From positions 246,976 through 310,975 of the forward strand of contig DBBV01000006.1 of the NCBI GenBank assembly GCA_002292375.1: 64,000 bases of DNA. The letters are read 5' to 3'. Source of the DNA: Methylococcaceae bacterium UBA975 (GTDB lineage Bacteria; Pseudomonadota; Gammaproteobacteria; Methylococcales; Cycloclasticaceae). The notes beneath the pieces are model-generated. The model saw only the letters and a program-made list of their open reading frames with translations, had not been told where the DNA came from and searched no databases. The translations under genes and the position numbers were made by a program. Positions 61,160 to 64,000 of this stretch are shown here, piece after piece (positions within the stretch are counted from its first letter, which is position 1; each line of letters opens with the position of its first letter).

Positions 61160-61498
61160 TTATTCAGGGTGATAGATGTCTTCGTTTTCATCCTCGGTAG
61201 GTGTTCCATCGCACCACCATTCAACCGTCTGCGGCACATAAAGTCCTATCGATACCAGCGACACCAAGGCATAAGCGGCATTAGTATGGTAACGCGCACG
61301 GTACAAACCATGGCCGTTGTCGCACTTTTCTACAGCGGGGGCAGACCAAACAAAATTGTAATACGAACCATGCACGGTATGTGTACCCGTTTTAGAGGCC
61401 GGTGTTTTTTGGCCATCCCCTTCAATGGTCATAGTGGTGCAAGCTGATAGGCTAACGATCAGGCTGCAGACCAATATTGTTCGTATGGTATCTCTCAT
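61160..61498 (-). CDS. Bor-like outer-membrane lipoprotein
   Basis: A 112-residue lipoprotein with signal peptide ILVCSLIVSLSAC, lipobox LSAC. The C-terminal portion NAAYALVSLVSIGLYVPQTVEWWC resembles the Bor family segment (hydrophobic stretch, then LGIYTP-type motif and a final Cys). Bor is a serum-resistance lipoprotein of lambda. It is immediately upstream of the DUF2235 hydrolase, so the two are probably one operon. Confidence 0.75.
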   Translation of the reverse strand: MRDTIRTILVCSLIVSLSACTTMTIEGDGQKTPASKTGTHTVHGSYYNFVWSAPAVEKCDNGHGLYRARYHTNAAYALVSLVSIGLYVPQTVEWWCDGTPTEDENEDIYHPE

Positions 61499-61533
61499 CA
61501 GGTCACCTCTTTTTTCTTAAAAACAGGGTTTAG

Positions 61534-61686
61534 TTAATGGTTTATATACTTGGCAACGAGCGTCTTTTGCGCGTCGTGCTTGATATGTTTGTTAGCGGAA
61601 AAAGACAGGGTGAGGTCGAGCCGTATAAGGCTGCTGATGTGCGGTGGTTTTTTGGCTTTATCTCCATGCCAATGAATCCTTTCCAT
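61534..61686 (-). CDS. Doubtful 50-codon ORF crossing an attC-like site
   Basis: The frame encodes MERIHWHGDKAKKPPHISSL and continues through the attC-like palindrome to YINH. Cassette arrays often yield spurious ORFs like this when a frame runs through attC. No ribosome binding site better than GGA is seen. The 61499-61850 gap also holds two attC-like sites. Confidence 0.2.
   Translation of the reverse strand: MERIHWHGDKAKKPPHISSLIRLDLTLSFSANKHIKHDAQKTLVAKYINH
61550..61597 (-). repeat. attC-like site b (between lipoprotein and antitoxin genes)
   Basis: On the minus strand CGCTAAC is followed by AAACATATCAAG, a partly self-pairing centre (GCACGACGC with GACGCTCGTTGC) and GTTGCC. The 5' AAC and 3' GTT cores are those of integron attC. 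It is short and only partly palindromic. Confidence 0.35.
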
Positions 61687-61789
61687 TTATTTTAGGTTGA
61701 GCTTACTACTAAATAATATTAAGTAAAAGTTTTTAATGCTTGGTTTATGTCAGATGAGTTGTATGAACCAATTTACTTTTTGTTATTAC

Positions 61790-61856
61790 CGCTAACGTTT
61801 GAAATAACGCGACGCGCTTTTTGTCTTCGCTGTTAATAGATTTAGATTTGTTATGC
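61790..61856 (-). repeat. attC-like site at the antitoxin 3' end
   Basis: On the minus strand GCATAAC begins within the last codons and the TAA of the antitoxin, and GTTAGCG closes the site 67 bases later. Inside, TAAC-A-GCGA pairs with TCGC-GTTA, leaving one unpaired A as in attC extrahelical bases. A stop codon merging into the first core is common in cassettes. This is the best of the candidate sites. Confidence 0.5.
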
Positions 61857-62111
61857 AGCTATCTCATTATTAACATCCCAACCAGGGAATACCAACACTG
61901 CCGGATGACACTTTAATGCTCTAGCTAAGACTTTGGCTCTTTCCACACCTAAGTTAATTTTATCGTGCTCAATAGCTGAAAGTGTTGATTGAGGAATGCC
62001 GGTTAATACGGACAATTGATTTTGGCTCAATTCTTGTAGTTCACGAATAATTTTTACAGATTCACCAATAGAAACGTCTGTTCTTTTTTGTGCCTCTTTA
62101 TAATCTTTCAT
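61851..62111 (-). CDS. Antitoxin with XRE-type helix-turn-helix
   Basis: An 86-residue DNA-binding protein with an XRE helix-turn-helix (SQNQLSVLTGIPQSTLSAIEHDKINL) and a C-terminal extension ending GWDVNNEIAA. It is the second gene after a RelE-like toxin, the toxin-first order of HigBA-type systems, one base apart. It should neutralise the toxin and repress the operon through a 13-bp-arm palindrome upstream. Confidence 0.85.
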   Translation of the reverse strand: MKDYKEAQKRTDVSIGESVKIIRELQELSQNQLSVLTGIPQSTLSAIEHDKINLGVERAKVLARALKCHPAVLVFPGWDVNNEIAA

Positions 62112-62112
62112 G

Positions 62113-62394
62113 TTATTTTCTCCGGTAATCGTGTGCGGTTACTTTTATCACTTTTACAAATAACTGCTCGTTTTCAATTTTGTAAATAATGCGGTATTGG
62201 ATGTTGAGCCGGGATGATCGATAACCTTTCCATTCACCACGTAAGGCCTCATCATTAAACCCCTTTATTTGTTTCAGACCTGCTGGGCCTGATATTGCCA
62301 CGATATCTTTCCATTTCTCATATCGCTTGAGGATATCAATGGGTAGAGATTTCAGTCCTTTTAATGTGCTTTTGTGCTCATATATTTTCCACAT
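62113..62394 (-). CDS. RelE/ParE-superfamily toxin
   Basis: A 93-residue basic protein of the RelE superfamily, which usually cleaves mRNA on the ribosome. Signatures are the central AGLKQIKGFNDEALRGEWKGYRS and QYRIIYKIENEQLFVKVIKV ending in TAHDYRRK, with basic residues typical of the active region. Its start codon lies inside the left arm of the operator palindrome. It is followed one base later by the antitoxin. Confidence 0.85.
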   Translation of the reverse strand: MWKIYEHKSTLKGLKSLPIDILKRYEKWKDIVAISGPAGLKQIKGFNDEALRGEWKGYRSSRLNIQYRIIYKIENEQLFVKVIKVTAHDYRRK

Positions 62395-62428
62395 ACTATT
62401 TATAGTATATATATCATAAATAGTATGT
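62391..62428. promoter_or_regulatory. Perfect 13-bp-arm operator palindrome of the toxin-antitoxin operon
   Basis: ACATACTATTTAT and ATAAATAGTATGT are exact inverse copies separated by 12 bases of alternating A and T. The toxin ATG lies in the left arm. This is the position for autorepression by antitoxin-toxin complex, and it includes -10-like TATAAT-type sequence. Confidence 0.8.
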
Positions 62429-62440
62429 CAAGTTTTTAGT

Positions 62441-62524
62441 GCATAACGTCTTTAATAAGGGGCGCGCCGCTTTTGGCGCGTCCCAGTGAGCGGTAAGCGA
62501 ACGATCTTAATTTTCTTGTTAGAA
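62441..62524 (-). repeat. attC-like site 3' of the zinc-ribbon pseudogene
   Basis: On the minus strand TTCTAAC is followed by AAGAAAATTAAG, a strong central hairpin of GGGACGCGCC with GGCGCGCCCC, then CTTATTA and GTTATGC. The AAC/GTT cores and central palindrome match the attC plan. The site lies directly after the stop of the zinc-ribbon gene. Confidence 0.45.
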
Positions 62525-62529
62525 GGCAT

Positions 62530-62796
62530 TTATGTTCCTTTGTACTTAACAGTTTTAGGAATTAGCCATAATATAGCCCATAACATCACTATCATTTCAC
62601 CCACCACTGACACCAAGGACGAATCAAAAACCCCGAAACCCACAGCAATAGCGACGGCCCCTAAAAACCATCAAATTAAAATGGCTAGATCTTTGAAATA
62701 ATTAGCAGCTCTATATGACTTGCCACATCCGTTACATACAACTGCCGATCTAAAGCGCCATTGTTTAATTTTAGACTTGCAACTAGGACATGTCAT
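62530..62796 (-). pseudogene. Zinc-ribbon membrane protein interrupted by one TGA
   Basis: The 89-codon frame begins MTCPSCKSKIKQWRF, with CxxC pairs at residues 3/6 and 21/24. It reads LAILI, then TGA, then WFLGAVAIAVGFGVF and VVGEMIVMLWAILWLIP, two membrane segments, before TAA. The rest is intact, so a single base change explains the break. GGGAGAAGG precedes the ATG. Small zinc-ribbon membrane proteins like this are frequent in integron cassettes. Confidence 0.7.
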
Positions 62797-62827
62797 TGAT
62801 ATCTACCTTCTCCCAGGATTGGTTGCC

Positions 62828-62888
62828 ATCTAACTTGTTATTACACCCACAGGGCGTAAGTTTCGCTTAAACGATAATGCTGTTTAGC
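62828..62888 (-). repeat. attC-like site 5' of the zinc-ribbon pseudogene
   Basis: On the minus strand GCTAAAC begins and GTTAGAT, a full GTTRRRY match, ends the 61-base stretch. TTACGCCC pairs with GGGTGTAA in the centre with one G-T pair. It lies between repeat B and the pseudogene. Confidence 0.45.
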
Positions 62889-63052
62889 TCAGCTTTAACA
62901 GGAATCATAATTCCCTTTATTCTTATACATACCCTAAAAGAAAAACGGGCACTTGTAGCTGTGACAATAATCCCTGTTAATACGATAATAAAGACAAACA
63001 GGGAATTTTTTTTATATTTCAATCCAAGTCTAACCCAAAGCATCAATATGCA
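62880..63052. repeat. Intergenic repeat, copy B
   Basis: The second, longer copy of the element at 60019-60156. It starts CTGTTTAGCTCAGCTTTAAC and ends CAAGTCTAACCCAAAGC. Inside, CCCTGTT pairs with AACAGGG followed by a run of eight T, so it may also act as a terminator on the plus strand. The rest of the 62797-63109 gap holds no gene I can support. Confidence 0.55.
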
Positions 63053-63109
63053 CCAAAAACCGCTTATTGGCGAAAAAAAGCATCAGCCGTTTGATTTTTT
63101 TAGCGTTGC

Positions 63110-63445
63110 TTATACCTTCTTCACAAAAATAGATTTCAACTTCATCGGCCCAATGCCGCTTATTTTGCAGTCGATATCGTGATCACCTTCTACTAAGCGA
63201 ATGTTTTTTATTTTGGTACCCACTTTAACAACCGTAGATGTGCCTTTTACTTTGAGGTCTTTGATAACGGTAATGGTGTCGCCATCGTGTAATGGGTTAC
63301 CGTTGGCGTCGCTTACGCTTAGCGTGTCGTCATCAGCCGTACTGTCGGCAGACCATTCATGCGCGCACTCGGGGCAAATGTAAAGGTTGCCATCTTCGTA
63401 GGTGTATTCTGATTCACATTTGGGGCAGTTAGGTAGTTTGCTCAT
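63110..63445 (-). CDS. YjdM/PhnA-type zinc-ribbon protein
   Basis: A 111-residue protein with an N-terminal zinc ribbon (NCPKCESEYTYEDGNLYICPECAHEW) and a C-terminal PhnA-like beta domain (LHDGDTITVIKDLKVKGTSTVVKVGTKI, then KSIFVKK). This is the YjdM family, once called PhnA but not a phosphonoacetate hydrolase; its biochemical function is unknown. It is 25 bases downstream of arfB on the same strand. Confidence 0.9.
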   Translation of the reverse strand: MSKLPNCPKCESEYTYEDGNLYICPECAHEWSADSTADDDTLSVSDANGNPLHDGDTITVIKDLKVKGTSTVVKVGTKIKNIRLVEGDHDIDCKISGIGPMKLKSIFVKKV

Positions 63446-63470
63446 GGCATTCCTTTAGTTAAGTTGGTGT

Positions 63471-63875
63471 TTAATCGTCTATGCGACTGCGTAATTGTTT
63501 TAATGTACCGCGTTTGGCTTTGCTGTCCATGCGTTTGTTTTTAGCATTTTTACTCGGTTGTGTGGGCCGCCTAACGGTTTGGCTAGCGGTAACGCGATTG
63601 ATTATGTCATGTAAGCGATTAAGGGCGTCGGTTTTGTTTTTATCTTGCGTGCGGTATTGCTGCGCTTTAATAATGATGATGCCATCTTTGCTGATGCGTT
63701 GATCGTTTAACGTTAATAACCGTTGTTTGTACAGCTCGGGCAGGGAGGAGGCCTTAATATCAAAGCGTAAATGGATGGCCGACGAGACCTTATTAACATT
63801 TTGCCCACCGGCACCTTGAGCGCGAATGGCGCTTATTTGAATCTGGTCTTCTGGAATGTTGAAAGTGGTGGCCAT
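63471..63875 (-). CDS. arfB: Alternative ribosome-rescue factor ArfB (YaeJ)
   Basis: A release-factor-like peptidyl-tRNA hydrolase that frees stalled ribosomes without a stop codon. About 134 residues, near the 140 of E. coli. It has the catalytic GGQ in IRAQGAGGQNVNKVSSAIHL, FDIKASSLPELYKQRLL, and a basic tail (RRPTQPSKNAKNKRMDSKAKRG) that enters the mRNA channel. The open frame reaches 63983, but the family N-terminus fits the ATG at 63875. Confidence 0.92.
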   Translation of the reverse strand: MATTFNIPEDQIQISAIRAQGAGGQNVNKVSSAIHLRFDIKASSLPELYKQRLLTLNDQRISKDGIIIIKAQQYRTQDKNKTDALNRLHDIINRVTASQTVRRPTQPSKNAKNKRMDSKAKRGTLKQLRSRIDD

Positions 63876-64000
63876 CGCTTGGGTTAAGGTGACTCGGTTG
63901 TTTCTAATTGCTTGAGGAAGATGGGTTTGCTTAACATTAAAAAATACGCCGTGGATAATACCGATGAGGCAAACACCATACACATCACCATAATTTGATA

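Noticed and set aside
62671..62673. TGA as selenocysteine codon
   Set aside because: The codon lies beside a membrane helix with no redox partner, and no SECIS-like element or sel genes were seen.
62486..62701. 71-codon plus-strand frame
   Set aside because: It is antisense to the zinc-ribbon gene and attC-like site and has no family likeness.
1..64000. CRISPR arrays, rRNA genes, prophage or complete insertion sequences
   Set aside because: I saw no regularly spaced direct repeats, no rRNA sequence, no phage structural genes and no transposase in either strand.

Overview
The window looks like chromosomal DNA from a free-living, respiring, probably aquatic gammaproteobacterium of moderate to low G+C. 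Conserved gene order supports this. From about 41.1 to 53.4 kb it carries rpiA, 5-formyl-THF cyclo-ligase, 6S RNA, zapA, a zapB-like gene, a UPF0149 gene, pepP, ubiH, a ubiI-like gene and gcvT-H-P, the same block as in Escherichia coli. Other signs are a Coq7-type hydroxylase in place of UbiF, a split GcvPA/GcvPB and an rpe-gph-trpEGDC run. The exact lineage (perhaps near Methylophaga or Cycloclasticus) is an inference and was not tested.

Layout. 0-2.1 kb: 3' end of a giant type I-secreted adhesin. 2.3-11.5 kb: tRNA-Arg(CCG), cytochrome c5, rep, comM, ubiK, a TorF-type porin, glnK-amtB behind a recognisable NtrC/sigma-54 control region, purC, djlA. 11.5-17.7 kb: yajQ, a MotA/MotB-like pair, housekeeping and unknown genes, rpe-gph. 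17.8-21.7 kb: trpEGDC. 21.7-27.3 kb: a Vfr/CRP-type regulator broken by a frameshift in an 8-base homopolymer, OsmC and VOC proteins, a trypsin-like protease, bioA, coq7, glcF. 27.4-36.3 kb: one long plus-strand run that activates sulfate to PAPS (cysD, cysN, a DUF2061-APS kinase fusion, cysC, cysQ, a ferredoxin) and then makes sugar nucleotides (galU, pgi, a UDP-glucose dehydrogenase homologue lacking its catalytic cysteine). 36.4-41 kb: rplM-rpsI, a diguanylate cyclase, a SulP transporter. 41-54.4 kb: the conserved rpiA-to-gcv block, with a tandem glycine riboswitch and terminator ahead of gcvT, and with tpx and a PfkB-family kinase inside the gcv operon. 54.4-60 kb: an aromatic-ring hydroxylase-like flavoprotein, a carboxymuconolactone decarboxylase-like protein, two tiny genes, katG.

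60-63.1 kb is accessory DNA, with all recognisable genes on the minus strand: a DUF2235 hydrolase with a Bor-like lipoprotein, a toxin-antitoxin pair with a perfect operator palindrome, and a zinc-ribbon membrane protein interrupted by one in-frame stop. These units are separated by imperfect palindromes bounded by AAC...GTT core sites, arranged 3' of each unit as integron attC sites are, with no integrase in the window. This candidate integrase-less cassette cluster, the homopolymer frameshift in the Vfr-like regulator, the cysteine-less Ugd homologue and the membrane-linked APS kinase fusion are the observations most worth following up. The window closes with a yjdM-like gene and arfB.
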